Source: Mallotus nudiflorus
Taxonomy: Eukaryota > Streptophyta > Magnoliopsida > Malpighiales > Euphorbiaceae
Assembly: GCA_947683625.1 (NCBI GenBank)
Contig: CANTUR010000670.1
Span: 434,001-498,000 of the forward strand
DNA length: 64,000 nt
Direction of reading: 5' to 3'
The notes under the pieces are model-generated. The model saw only the letters and a list, made by a program, of their open reading frames with translations, was not told the DNA's origin and did not search any database. Shown here one piece after another: positions 9,886-20,431 of the stretch (its first letter is position 1; each line of letters begins with the position of its first letter). Position numbers and translations under genes: made by a program.

Positions 9886-10668
9886 ATGGATATTAACAAC
9901 ATCCCACGGTTCATACTCTGTTCTCCACATGTGTTCATGTCTCAAGTCATATATCTCCTGTGAAGCTGATAGAATTTCTGTAAATCAATCTCTCTCTGGT
10001 AACGAAACGATCGTATCTTCCAGAGGAGTTTTTGAACTGGGTTTCTTCAAGCCAGTTAATTCTCAAAACTCCTATGTAGGTATATGGTATCGTGTATCTA
10101 AAGAAACAATAGTTTGGGTGGCAAATAGAGAGAAACCAGTAACTGATATGAATTCTTCAGATTTGAGAATTGTATGTGGTAATTTAGTTCTATTGAACGA
10201 GCTCAAAACCCTCATTTGGTCAACAAATTTGAGCTTTTCTGCTTCTGATTCTGTAGAAGCAGTGCTTCTTGATGAAGGAAATCTCGTTCTGAGAGATGGG
10301 ACTAATTCATTAGAGCCATTAATATTGTGGCAGAGTTTTGATCATCCAACTGATACATGGCTTCCTGATGCCAAGGCTGGATTGAGCAAAATTACTGGAG
10401 AGAGAACACGTTTTGTTTCATGGAAAACCAAAGAAGATCCTGCACCAGGTCTCTTCTCTCTCGAGATAGACCCGAATGGAACAAGCCAATATGTTATCCT
10501 GAAAAATTCCCAAAAGAATTGGACTACTGGAGTCTGGGATAGACAAATGCTCGTCTTTGTTCCTGAAATGAAAATAAATTTCATTTTTAATATAAGCTTC
10601 GTTGACAATGATAATGAGACCTATGCTAGCTATTCCGTGGGCAGTAGTTCTACCATGTCTCGATTAGT
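9886..10668 (+). pseudogene. Truncated G-type lectin receptor kinase copy (lectin part only)
   Basis: This is a tandem paralogue of the intact kinase gene. The ancestral start is probably the ATG at 9886, because ATGGAT.TTAAC and the bases before it match the intact gene. From there the frame ends in a stop after about 25 codons, and the lectin domain continues in another frame (SVNQSLSGNETIV, GIWYRVSKETIVWVANRE, LWQSFDHPTDTWLP, FVSWKTKEDPAPGLF). Homology stops at about 10668 inside the S-locus glycoprotein region. The EGF, PAN, membrane and kinase parts are absent. An alternative upstream ATG at 9830 would give a 327-residue protein without a proper signal peptide. A short soluble lectin cannot be excluded, but a dead gene is more likely. 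Confidence 0.85.
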
Positions 10669-11129
10669 TCTTCAAATTGCTTTACTATCCTCCCCGTTTT
10701 CACCTTCCTCCTCTGTGAAACTCATGTCAATAGTTCTGACTTTAAAGAGGGTAATCAATCGAAGGCCAACGCTAATAAACAAAAATTTATCAAGCAAGCT
10801 GCATTTGACATGAACACGCATGAGCAAAGCAGAGCAAGCACAAATTAATAAAACTAATAAAAAGATATATATGATCTTGGGCAACCTAGTTAAACCACAC
10901 TGTTCTTTTTTGACACTAAAAATACTGGAAATTCTAATAAAAAAAAAATACTTTGATCAAGATTCATTCAGCAGTCAATTTGCAAACACATTCTGTACAA
11001 GGGAAAATCGACAAGGATTATGAACCCCTAAAAATCATGAAATGATGTGAAACATATAACTAAAACAGTAAAAGGCTTACTAGATCTTATATCTTCCCGC
11101 ATTCTCCCTCTATTACAAAGTGGACAGAC
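10669..11129. other. Unassigned sequence next to the lectin pseudogene break
   Basis: The lectin homology ends abruptly at about 10668. On the minus strand an open stretch of 70 codons (10672-10884) ends in an acidic tail (FTEEEGENGEDSKAI) and is preceded by a splice-acceptor-like TCAAATGCAG. It might be a last exon belonging with the ceramide synthase exon upstream on that strand, but the tail does not match the usual end of that family. I leave it unassigned. Confidence 0.3.
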
Positions 11130-11301
11130 CTGGAAGCTTTGATTACCCAAAAGGGAAAGAACATTAGTTGTAGTATTAGCCATGAGACAACAAACATGCC
11201 AAAGAAAATGCTAGCTCCAAGTTCCTTCCCATAATATTTAAAGACTTTTGCAGATTCTAGAAACACATCACTTGCATCATGCAGAGCGAGGATACTCGAG
11301 C
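11130..11301 (-). pseudogene. Single exon of a LOH2-type ceramide synthase (LAG1 homologue)
   Basis: The minus strand has a splice acceptor (TTTTTTCCGCATAG) at 11302, 172 coding bases, and a donor (CCAG/GTCTGT) at 11129. The exon encodes the TLC-domain core SSILALHDASDVFLESAKVF, with the HD pair and the following transmembrane segment around SWLILQLMFFPFWVI. These match LAG1/LOH ceramide synthases, which acylate sphingoid bases in the ER, and are closest by eye to the LOH2 class. Neither neighbouring exon was found: one should lie above 11302 and the next, with the C-terminus, below 11128. It is therefore probably a captured or orphaned exon rather than a gene. Confidence 0.8.
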
Positions 11302-11638
11302 CTATGCGGAAAAAACTGGACATGAAAAATATTAATAAGTTCTCTTGATGCATCTAATTCATATTCAATTAATTTTTGCTTACTCTTAGAAGCTACTATT
11401 ATGCAGAAAATCAATAAAGGGACAAAAGAATTCCATTTTTCTCACATCTAAATATACCCAGGAATCTCTATTTGATACCGTTAGAGCCCTGGTTACGGCT
11501 TGGCATGGTGTTAGAAGTTTGGTGCTGAAAAGGTGTATGTACAGAGAGGGAGACAGCAAAAATAGAAAATAGATGCTTCAGAGAATTAACGAAAGCAAGA
11601 TGGAGAAAGAGGAAAAAATGAGTAGCAAATATTATTAA
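11302..11638. other. Gap between ceramide synthase exon and F-box fragment
   Basis: Minus-strand reading frames here are hydrophobic or low-complexity and match nothing I know. The part next to 11302 is pyrimidine-rich on the minus strand and reads as the intron before the ceramide synthase exon. No trace of the preceding ceramide synthase exon is visible. Confidence 0.4.
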
Positions 11639-12100
11639 ATCACCAATTTCCTTCTTGTTGATAAAGAAGTTGAGATCAATCTCTTCTACGCGATTCTTGA
11701 TGGCATAATGAACCCAAGAACCGACATGCAAACAGAACCGATCTTTGAAGATGAATTGGAGGCGGAATTTTAAGAGGGGAATTTCACGAGCGGGAGATTA
11801 GGGCGATTGATGAAATGGGCGAAGAATTGGCGAGTGGTGGAAGGAGACTTGTAGGGTGGGAACTGGGAGAAGGAGAAATCCAATGAGGGATTTATTGACC
11901 ACAATGGATACCTTATTTTGAAATTAAGCTTGTTGTGATTGTGTCTAATGTTGGAAGAAAGGAAAGAACATGGAGCATTAGCTGGTCAGGAAGGTTGTCT
12001 ATGGTGGTGGTGGTGGCGGTAGTAGCTAGACAGTCACCACTGGGCAGTTGTTGGCTTCTCTGATGTGATAAAAGGTGGACATGGGATTGCCAATTTTTTT
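11639..12100 (-). pseudogene. F-box/LRR protein gene fragment
   Basis: The minus strand encodes an F-box (IDNLPDQLMLHVLSFLPT, then TSLISK) preceded by a Thr repeat. After a one-base frame break and stop near 11912 it continues with RYPLWSINPSLDF and the stretch around FFAHFINR. A second frame break near 11775 leads into LHVGSWVHYAIKNRVEEIDL, the block that starts the leucine-rich region of plant F-box/LRR proteins. Homology ends near INKKEIGD. F-box proteins pick substrates for SCF ubiquitin ligases. With two frame breaks and no LRR repeats this piece is not functional. Confidence 0.82.
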
Positions 12101-12161
12101 TTTTTTTTTGGGTTTCTTGGTATTGGGTGCGTGAGGAAGTGGCAAATATTTTCCATGTCAT

Positions 12162-12907
12162 CCAATCATTTAACGGCCCTCAAATGCCGTTTATGCCATG
12201 TCAGCTAGAGGGGGCAAAAATGCACCTTTTGAGACTTAGCCCAACATATTTTGACCAAAAAAAAGAAGGGGCATATCTACTCCTAGGGCAAAACATGAGG
12301 GACCAAAATGCACCTTTATCTTAAAATAAATACTAATTTTATAATTATTAGTTTGTAATAATTAATTGTAAAAAAATTAAGTTCACCACGCAATGTGTCG
12401 GCATTTGCCTAGTTCAACAAAAAAAAAAATGAAGTATTGAGAACAAATACCATAAGTATATATCAAGATATCATTAGTAAAAATCCTTTTGGATGAGAAA
12501 AGATGCAATGCCAAATTCTTAATCAGCTTCAGCAACTGCTAGTTAGAAGGAAGGTGAACATTATAACATAACAAAGAGGGAGTGGGGTGGGTGGAATAAA
12601 ACTAAAAAAAAAATAAATAAACTATAAAAGTTAAATCATAATTTGTTATTATCATAACAAATTTAATCAATAAGCTTCCCTGTGATACATGAAAAAAAGC
12701 AGCAATGTTGTTGATAATATTTCTTAATACGCTTGGTCTGACATACAAGCAAAAGAAGAGTTCATAGTAAATGTATAAATCAAAGATTTAGCTTGATATA
12801 TGTAATTCATAATTCAAAGGTAATTATGTTAGACCGAGAATAAATGGAAAGAAATTGCTGATCATTAGATATTTATACTACACAACCAGCAATGATGAGT
12901 CACTCAC
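12162..12907. other. Non-coding region between F-box and MEI2-like fragments
   Basis: The stretch 12170-12330 contains two near-copies of a short motif (AAAATGCACCTTT, near 12218 and 12306), which could be the edge of a small transposon. The rest is AT-rich with A runs. No exon was recognised. Confidence 0.35.
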
Positions 12908-14375
12908 TTTTGGCAAGTTTTATGTTTTTACAAGCTATATTATTCCTATTTAATGACTTAAGTGCAGAGTCTGCTGATCTAAGATCAAAAAATTCAATGA
13001 ACTTATGGTACCTCTTGTGTGGAGTTTCCCGTATTTGCTTTTTCACAACAAATAACAACTTGTTCAAAGGTTAGTCAAATATTATGAATGAAAAGCACAT
13101 ATCTGAAACAAAATAAAAGACAATGTTATTACCTCTTTGACCTTGCTATAAGCCCCAAATATTTGCGGCAAATCTTCACTTGAAACTAATGGATCTCTGA
13201 TTAAAAGCTACCAGAGTTCCTTGATTATATGCATTCAGGGAAAAATGCAAAAGCATGATGGCATTAGATAGATGGCAATAGAAGTTGGTATGCAGATTAT
13301 CAGTAGTTAAAGATCTAAAATAGACCCTTGGAATCAAAAAGTGAATATCAAGTTTCCTCCTTCATAAAGGCTTGTTTAGCAATGCATGCAAAGCAGTTCA
13401 TGCCGCACAACTATCATAATAATATATCATCACAAAATCCCGTGTGTTCACAAGTAGTATAGAGAGTTCTAATGTCGTCATATTGCTACAACACAGACAA
13501 ATAGAGAGGAAGAAAACTCATTATTTAGACAAAATTATCAAGAAGTTAAAATATTATTAATTATAGTCTCCAGCCTCAAATGCAGGTTAAGTTGTCAACA
13601 ACTTCTATATTCAAATATTACAATGCAATGTCTAAAAGTTTCTGAATACTACCAACTCGTAAAGCCAGCAGATAGTTTTCTACTCAGAATACTTGTGATG
13701 TTTCTTATTTGACAACTCAGAGTCCTCTAATTACAAAATTAGGCATCTGATTTACTATGATCCACTGTATTTACATGCCATAATGCATCAAATACATAAT
13801 TTCTTCAAACATATTTTGGTGCAGGAGAAATGGTCAAACTTTCAGAGCACACGTAAATGATAATGATGGCTAAATGGCTAAATACTCGAATATCTTCATG
13901 TCAAGTTGTTATGAACAGATTTCCCTTTTTCATTTTTTTATGAGATCAACAGTTGAAATCCAAACCTCAACAAAAAATAGCACATTAATTTTCACTTTCA
14001 AATAAATTTCATGTGCAAGTTTTCCGCAAATTGCTTGCCTCTAAGAAACTATATAAGATTCAAATTTTATATGTGAATCCACAGAGTAATAAGCAAAAAG
14101 ACAATTATCCAAGTCTTAACCCATGAAAATCAGGTGCTGCATGATTTTGGATACTATAAATACATAGCTAGTAACACTACGGTCAGGAAACTGAATTACC
14201 AAAAAGAGAGTTCCCGGCTCCATATCTTCAACATTACTATTAATGTTTCCAACAAAAAAGTGTTCTTGAAGGATGATTGCCTAACGGGTGCTCCCCTACA
14301 AAAATTCCAGCACCATTTAGAAGTCCATAATGAGGCAACCCATTCCCAGTGATAACATCAGATAAATTTTAGGAA
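12908..14375 (-). pseudogene. MEI2-like RNA-binding protein pseudogene, RRM1 and RRM2 exons
   Basis: Four minus-strand exons with splice borders are visible. The first (about 14375-14200) reads GEHPLGNHPSRTLF and, after an extra T in a T run, VGNINSNVED. The second (13485-13326) holds IRTLYTTC and LDIHF with frame breaks between. The third (13220-13133) holds NQGTLVAFN, a frame break, then SSEDLPQIFGAYSKVKE. The fourth (13037-12908) holds IRETPHKRYHKFIEFFDLRS and LNRNNIACKNIKL. These are the RRM1 and RRM2 blocks of plant MEI2-like (AML) proteins, which regulate meiosis and growth by binding RNA. The distinctive C-terminal RRM3 is absent. At least three frame shifts plus internal stops make it a pseudogene. 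The introns show it was copied as DNA, not from mRNA. Confidence 0.88.
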
Positions 14376-15098
14376 CCAGCAAAATCAAGGATTAGAGCTT
14401 TCAAAGTGCTAATCAAATAAGGTAATTTCTGTTCAATTAGGGTCACACACACATACAAAAATACAACCATCTTGAACATGAAAAAAGAAAGAAAGAAACC
14501 TGAAATTGGAGATACGAAGCTAAAGATGGCATAAGGCAACCATCATCAAGATTGTTAATTGGATAAAAATCTATTGATATTAATGAAGCAGCTGAATTTT
14601 TTTTCCCTTTATAGTTTCCTTTTTGTTCCTCCATCACCTTCTCTTCCACTGATATCTGTTTGTTTTTCCTTTTTCCCCGGCTTCTCATATCTCCATACCA
14701 GCTACTTATGTGCAAACAAATACATTATAAGCTTTCATTCAGATATTTTATCAAACATTTGTTGTGCAATGCAATGTCAAAGGCTAGAAACAAATTTACG
14801 AGTAAAGTTTACAAACACTAACATAAGGCATATACAACATTAAACAAAAATCATAAAACTACCCAGAAAAAGAAAAATTGCAAAAAAAATAAGGAAGGAT
14901 TAAAGGCATAATAAACAAAAGCAAAAAAAAAACAAGAGAAATTAGAAGTAATTAATAAATACTCTTCGATTGCAACGTTGAGAAGTGGAAAAGCTGTGAA
15001 GAAAAGAAAGTTTTTCTAGAAATCATAGAACAAATAATAAAATGATAATAAAAAACCACAAAACAAAGAAGAATCGCTAGAGAAAGGAAATGAGCAGT
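14376..15098 (-). other. Probable 5' part of the MEI2-like pseudogene
   Basis: On the minus strand an open stretch ends at a good donor (CAG/GTTTCT at 14500/14499) and reads LISIDFYPINNLDDGCLMPS. It may be an upstream MEI2-like exon, but I cannot match it. Above 14700 the sequence is A-rich on the plus strand and looks like 5' untranslated region or intron. The region ends exactly where element A begins. Confidence 0.35.
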
Positions 15099-16929
15099 TG
15101 CAGGCGGCGGAATTTAATAGGAGCCTAAATGTTTGATGACTACAGCAGTACGTGGGTTTAAGATACATTAAAAAATAGAAAAATGGATTTAAGGTTCAAA
15201 TGAGAGATTTTATCGGGATATATTGTTCAATAACTTATGCCTGGTGGTCATCTTCAAAAAATGAATTTGAAAATTGGATATGTATTTTTAAAATGTTCAT
15301 TCAACTTTATGAATAGTCTTCGTATATGTTTTATCTTTTATTATCTTTAATTTTTTGATTATTTCTTTATTAATATGTAAATTATAATTATTTTCGATCA
15401 ATATTTCAATTTTATACTTAAATTTTAGTTTACACATTAATTCAATTTCATATAATTTAAGGGTGATTCACTACATTTATTACAAATATGCAATCATTCA
15501 TAAAAGAAAGATAAATGATTAAGTACGCATGCAAAGAGGAGAGAGCATAAAAGATTAGAATCCCTTTGCATGTGAGAGAAAATAAAATAAATCAAAAATA
15601 AATTAAAAGTAAACAAAAGTTAAACTAGCTAAAAAATGATAAATATCCGATGATCAAAATCATCTCAAGGTTCCTACAAATGACAAAATATTAGCTTCTA
15701 TAACTATATAAGGTCCTACAAAAAAACAACCACAAAGTAAATCCATAAATTGGGAAACATGAATATTAATTAAACAAAATAATAATATAATCGCATAAGG
15801 AAGATTGAAATGCAAAAAAGATATGAACACAAAAGCATCAATTGTACAAAACAGACATAGGAAATCCCTGATAGAGTGGTGGTGCCTCATCAGAGAAGCA
15901 TCGCCTCTAGGAATAGAAGCAACACCACGACGCCTCTTTGAAGAGGCGTCGCTTGACTAACAAATGCAACAGTAAATTACAAGTATCTTAAAACTTAAGC
16001 AAGAAAAATCTAATGCAAATAACTTAAAACTTACAACTATATTTAGTGATTTAAAAGATCATATCATAAACATAGTATAAGTCAGGCAATAAATATAAGA
16101 AATAAGCAAGTAAACAAGAGACTTGTGCAAATCTATAACTTACTATTCAAGAAAAATGAAAATTATTAATGCTTTATAAGCTTTCTTCTTAAAATGGTTG
16201 GCCCTCAGAGGCAACTTTTGATTTATATCTTCACTTGAATGCAAGAGTTTTTCCTTCTTCCTTCCAAAAATGGACTTTTTTAGCTATCTTTCCTTTCTTT
16301 TTTCTCAAGAACGTCCCCTCTTTTTTTTTAGAGTTTTTTTTTCTTGCCTATCTCTCTTAAACTTGCTCCCCCCATTTTACTCTCACTCCCATACCTTTTC
16401 TAAGCCTCTCATGCCTTTGACAAGACATCCACTTTTTACTTTTCATCATTACCCTTTTCAGTCATCTTTTCCTTCAAAGTCTCATTTTCACATAATATGT
16501 TCAGGTCAGACCTGTACAGGCCCAACCACCTATCCACTAGTGTTATTTCTCCATTAAATGCTTATACAAATGGCTAGCAAAAAGGCAACGCCTCTTCAAA
16601 GAGGTATTATCGCACCGAAGCAGTGGCCATAGAGGCAGCGCCTTTTCAATCAGGCATCACTTCTTTAGCCTTGAACCATGGTTGGTCCTTTGGGCCAAAG
16701 TGAGCTTAGGCATAGTTATTGAGCTTGGTCTTGTATTTGTGTGGGTTTGGGTTATTTAGGCTTCACATGGATGGGAATTTTTACTTTTAGGTCCATTTTC
16801 AAGAAGGTTTTAGGCTTTTCTTGCATTCAATACTTGTATTTTCTCATCATCGGGCTTCATTGCAGGCAGATCAAAATGAGCAACCATAGTTTGCACCCTA
16901 TCACAGGCCGATCAAACTGGGTGTCTACA
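15099..16929 (-). repeat. Element A 3' LTR (left copy)
   Basis: This copy aligns with 42956-44789 over its whole length. It ends at GTGTCTACA (16929) and is followed by the polypurine tract. A hairpin with perfect 9-bp arms, GACGCCTCT at 15929-15937 and AGAGGCGTC at 15942-15950, is part of the GAGGC-motif family found across element A. Short open frames in it are not genes. Confidence 0.9.
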
Positions 16930-16942
16930 GTTTGCCCCTTGA
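16930..16942 (-). other. Element A polypurine tract
   Basis: The minus strand reads TCAAGGGGCAAAC immediately inside the 3' LTR. This places the 3' end on the left and supports the minus orientation. Confidence 0.8.
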
Positions 16943-17039
16943 TTTTTTAAAAAAATGCATTCATACAATCTAAATTTTCCAAAAAATTAATATGCACAAT
17001 AAAAGAGTAACAAAACCACCAAAGAATATATCTGATCTT

Positions 17040-17600
17040 CGAGATTCACTCAAAAGATGAATACTTCAAAATTTGCACTGTCAGCCTCTGGTATACAAAC
17101 CCGAGAGGTCAAATTTTGCTAAAATGGTCAAGAAACTCATACTATCATCCTAAAGTATACAAACTCGATAGGTAGTTCCTTCAAAATTCATGTCGTCAGC
17201 CTCGAAGTTCAAAATCAAGAGGTTAAATTTTGCTAAAATAGTTAGGAAACTCACGCCATCATCCTTAAGTATACAAACTCAAGAGTTAGTTCTTTAAAAA
17301 TCTATGTCGTCAATATTGGTGTTTAAAATGGAGAGGCTGAATTTTGTATTCCGAAACTTTAATCAGAAAACCTTATCTTCTACACTGTCAACCTCATGGT
17401 ACAACCCAAGAGGTGAACATTGACACTTTGATCAATAAACTTGATTTTCTTAGAATCAACACAATACATATAATAAAATTTTCAAAGGATACGAGCCTTT
17501 GTCTTCAGGGTCTATTTGTCTCAGGGAACAAGCTTGAGAAGTCACTTTTTGAAATCTGAACTATCAACCTTGGGGTGCAATTCGAGAGGTCATCTTTCAT
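17040..17600. repeat. ~114-bp tandem repeat in element A 3' region
   Basis: A unit of roughly 114 bp repeats about three times from 17060. Landmarks are GTCAGCCTC at 17081 and 17194 and its variant GTCAATATTGG at 17308; weaker copies continue near 17384 and 17562 (TCAACCT...GAGAGGTC). Between them runs the motif AAATTTTGCTAAAAT. Tat/Ogre elements are known for fast-evolving tandem repeats just inside the 3' LTR. Confidence 0.75.
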
Positions 17601-17890
17601 CTTATTTAAATTGATCATTAAATATATTTTTTAAAAGATTTCTTTCTCTTTTCTTTTTTTTTTTTAAAAAAACCTTTTTTCTCTTTTTTTTTCCTTTTAA
17701 AAATATTTTCCCCTTTTTTCCTCTTCTCTCCTTCTTTTTCAAAAAAAAAAAAAGAAACCCCCATTTTTCTCTTTTTTTTTTCCTTTCTCTTTCTCTCTTT
17801 TTTAAAAAAAGAAACCCCCCTTTTTTCTTTCTTTTTTTTCTTTTTCTTTCTCTCTTCCTTTTCTCTCTTTCTTCCTCCCCATGTTTCCTT
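17600..17890. repeat. 290-bp pyrimidine tract (purine tract on minus strand)
   Basis: The plus strand is almost pure T and C with short A runs. On the element's own (minus) strand it is an almost pure A/G tract. Open frames across it encode only Lys, Glu, Arg and Phe runs and are not genes. Whether it has a priming or structural role in the element cannot be told. Confidence 0.7.
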
Positions 17891-18179
17891 CTTTTTTGAC
17901 AATGGACACTGCCTGAACTTTTAATCCACCATAGTAGGACCTGGTGACACCATCGATAGATCCATTGCAAACCCTTGAATTCTCAATTAGGGATGACATT
18001 CCACTTATAATAATTTTAGGTACTCATGTTTGTGCCTTAGCCTTAAGAGAGGTTAGTATTCGATTCTGATGATTTTTCTTATCAAATAGTATCAAATTAT
18101 GATTAGTGAACACATATTCATCATTATAAATAGGAATGTAATTGATTAAATCGATAAAAAATAGAGAAATAAAAAACTA

Positions 18180-18360
18180 TTATGATCCCCAACACAAAGA
18201 GGCATCGCCTCTTTGATAGAGTGATTACCTTATTCATAGGGCATCATCTCATCAAAGAGAGGTGTCACCTCTTTGCCAAAATAACAATATTTTCCATGTA
18301 ATATATTGTGGCTTTTCCTCTTTAAAGAGGCATCTCCTCTTTAATGAGGCATCACCTCTC
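18180..18360. repeat. Cluster of GAGGC/GCCTC hairpin motifs
   Basis: Perfect 9-bp arms CAAAGAGGC (18195-18203) and GCCTCTTTG (18207-18215) flank ATC. CCTCTTTAAAGAGG at 18317-18330 is a perfect 14-bp palindrome, and AGGTGTCACCT lies near 18260. The same motif occurs in both A LTRs and again at 22850-22990, ahead of the second antisense gene. Confidence 0.7.
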
Positions 18361-18435
18361 TGACAAGATTCAATATTTTCTATCTTTCAATTTTAAGCAA
18401 ATTACACAAATTTTGACTTCCTTATTTATTTCCAG

Positions 18436-20426
18436 CATGATGCCCACACATTCAAAGGTGTTGGGAACTTCAATGGTGCTTGGGTTTGGTACAACGAGCT
18501 CACAGATGATATCAAGGATCGCATTCAAGATACGGGTTTTGAGGAATTTATTCTATCACTTTCGAACTCTAAGAATCGTACTGATTACTAGCCACTGCAT
18601 GCACTGATAGAGAGGTGGTTCAAGGCCATAATATGTTTCACCTTCCTTTTAGTGAGCTCAACCTAGATCCTGTCTCCTTTGCTACTGCTACTGGGATCGC
18701 ATGTTTAATTGATGTTATCCTATTTAACATGAGCATTCATTGGATGGCACCGGATTGGGTAGCTTATATCAAGCGGCTCTTTAGTATAGTCCTAGATATA
18801 AAAGGGACCCATGCCATTAAGATTGATTCTATATGGAGTTACTACATCCAAGCCAGGGTTGAGGCTGCTACCACCGACCAAGAGATCAACCAAGTGGTGA
18901 GGGCATTCTCAGTTTACCTATTAGGTGCTACTCTCTTCGTTGATGTTGCTAGCTCCATTAATATGATATTCTTGATGCCCCTTCAAGACTTAGATCGGTA
19001 TCTTCTTATGATTGGGGCATCTGTACATTAGCCTACTTATACAGGAGCATGGATGAGGTAGTTGGAGGTGTTAAATGATTATGCAATTATTGGCATACTA
19101 TCCTGGTGAGTACTCTTCCCCTTTTATTTTTGAACTCTATTTGCCAATTATCTTGATTATTTGCTAATAATTCTCCTTTATAGGTATGGGCTTTGGAGCT
19201 TGAGTTGATCCGAGAGATAATCCACGTCAGTGACATCCATTTCTTAGCCTTGGCCTAATAAGGTGCCAATCGTTCATAGAAATAAACATCTAGCTCATGT
19301 GCATGTTCATCGTGAATAATTGAACTCCCTAACCTATGATGAGGTACCTAAGAAGAGAAATGAAACAATTATTAGCATTGCATAGTTTTAAAATTTATGT
19401 TACTTAACTGCCCTTTTCTATAGTTGCACTAGGATTTGTGGGGGGCCTAAGATAAGTGGCTCCCAAAGATGACTCTTTTGAGACTGGTATCTTTGCGAAG
19501 GGTGCTTCTTCGAGGACCTAACTGCCGAGTATGGTATCTCAGTGAGAGGGTCCTAACTAGGATCACAGTGCCTGTGCTAGGTAAATCCCTACATCACCTC
19601 ATGCTGGTATGTTCTGGACACATCTATTAGAGGTTGACAAGTTAGCTAGAGTGGTCATAGGAGGTCTTGCTAAGATCCACAATGGGAGGAGCAAGAGCCA
19701 TTATTAAGACTTTATATGAGCCAATCTATTGTACTAGGTACCTCTTTCAGCTGTTACTACTGCTCAAGTACTCACCCGACTTCATCTTTCCCTTTTTCTT
19801 TTTCCAAATTACATGTTGACTCAATCTTTTCTATTCATATGTAGAAGCCATAGGTCCTACACGTAGAGCTAGGCCCTTGTACATAAGAGACCACTCAAGC
19901 GTCCTCGTACTAACAACGGAGAGGGTACTTTAACTAGAGTTTCGCCTTACAAAGCTCCTTCCAATTCTAGTTCACGGATGGTCATTAGTTAACTGACCCA
20001 TACACTTGATTTGCTAGCTCATTGTTAGGTGCCCCCAAGGGGCTTATCTTGTGAGTTTTTGTCATTAGATGAGAGCTTGACACCAACATACACTTCTGAC
20101 GCTATATACATAAGCTTTTTTTTTCCTTTTTTGCTTTCATAATTAATCTTAATAAGACGTTAGTAATAACAGATCATTAATATATAGATCCCTATGGAGT
20201 AAGGAGTGTACATGTATCATCTAATTAAGGCTTAGCGAGATTATCTGATGACCATCACCCAGCTGTGGAAGGTAATGATCTCTCTTATTTCTATATGTAT
20301 GCATACTTATATGAGTACTTACCTTAGATCATGTATAAACAGGATCATGATGTGGTCAGCCAGGCCAAGATTACAGCCCATCACCACCAACGTCTTCACC
20401 AATCAGAGGCTTTTTAGATCAGGATT
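18436..20426 (+). pseudogene. Antisense plant-mobile-domain (PMD) gene remnant inside element A
   Basis: The plus strand, opposite to element A's genes, begins after a splice acceptor (TTTATTTCCAG) with GAWVWYNELTDDIKDRIQDT and continues with HALIERW. After a one-base frame shift come MFHLPFSELNLDPVSFATAT and VVRAFSVYLLGATLF. After another shift comes YDWGICTLAYLYRSMDEVVG. This is the PF10536 plant mobile domain (aminotransferase-like/MAIL family). Intron-like segments with GT and AG ends follow: 19109-19183 (GTGAGTACTC...CTTTATAG), one ending TTTTCTATAG near 19424, and one ending TATGTAG near 19847. PMD proteins act in gene and transposon silencing, and one class is known from transposons. 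The remnant is cut at 20427 by solo LTR C. Confidence 0.78.
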
Positions 20427-20431
20427 CAGAC

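Noticed and set aside
9830..10813. 327-residue lectin protein as an intact gene
   Set aside because: The first residues and the last ~48 are chance extensions. The ancestral start at 9886 is out of frame with the lectin domain, and homology stops at about 10668.
10672..10884. Possible last exon of the ceramide synthase
   Set aside because: It has an acceptor-like site and an acidic tail, but the residues do not match the family's C-terminal exon. Left unassigned.
12892..13074. 60-codon plus-strand frame
   Set aside because: It is antisense to a MEI2-like exon (12908-13037), whose match on the other strand is clear.
17602..17970. Minus-strand open frames of 122 and 94 codons, Lys/Glu/Arg-rich
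   Set aside because: They are read through the low-complexity T/C tract. Composition alone explains them, and they have no domain.
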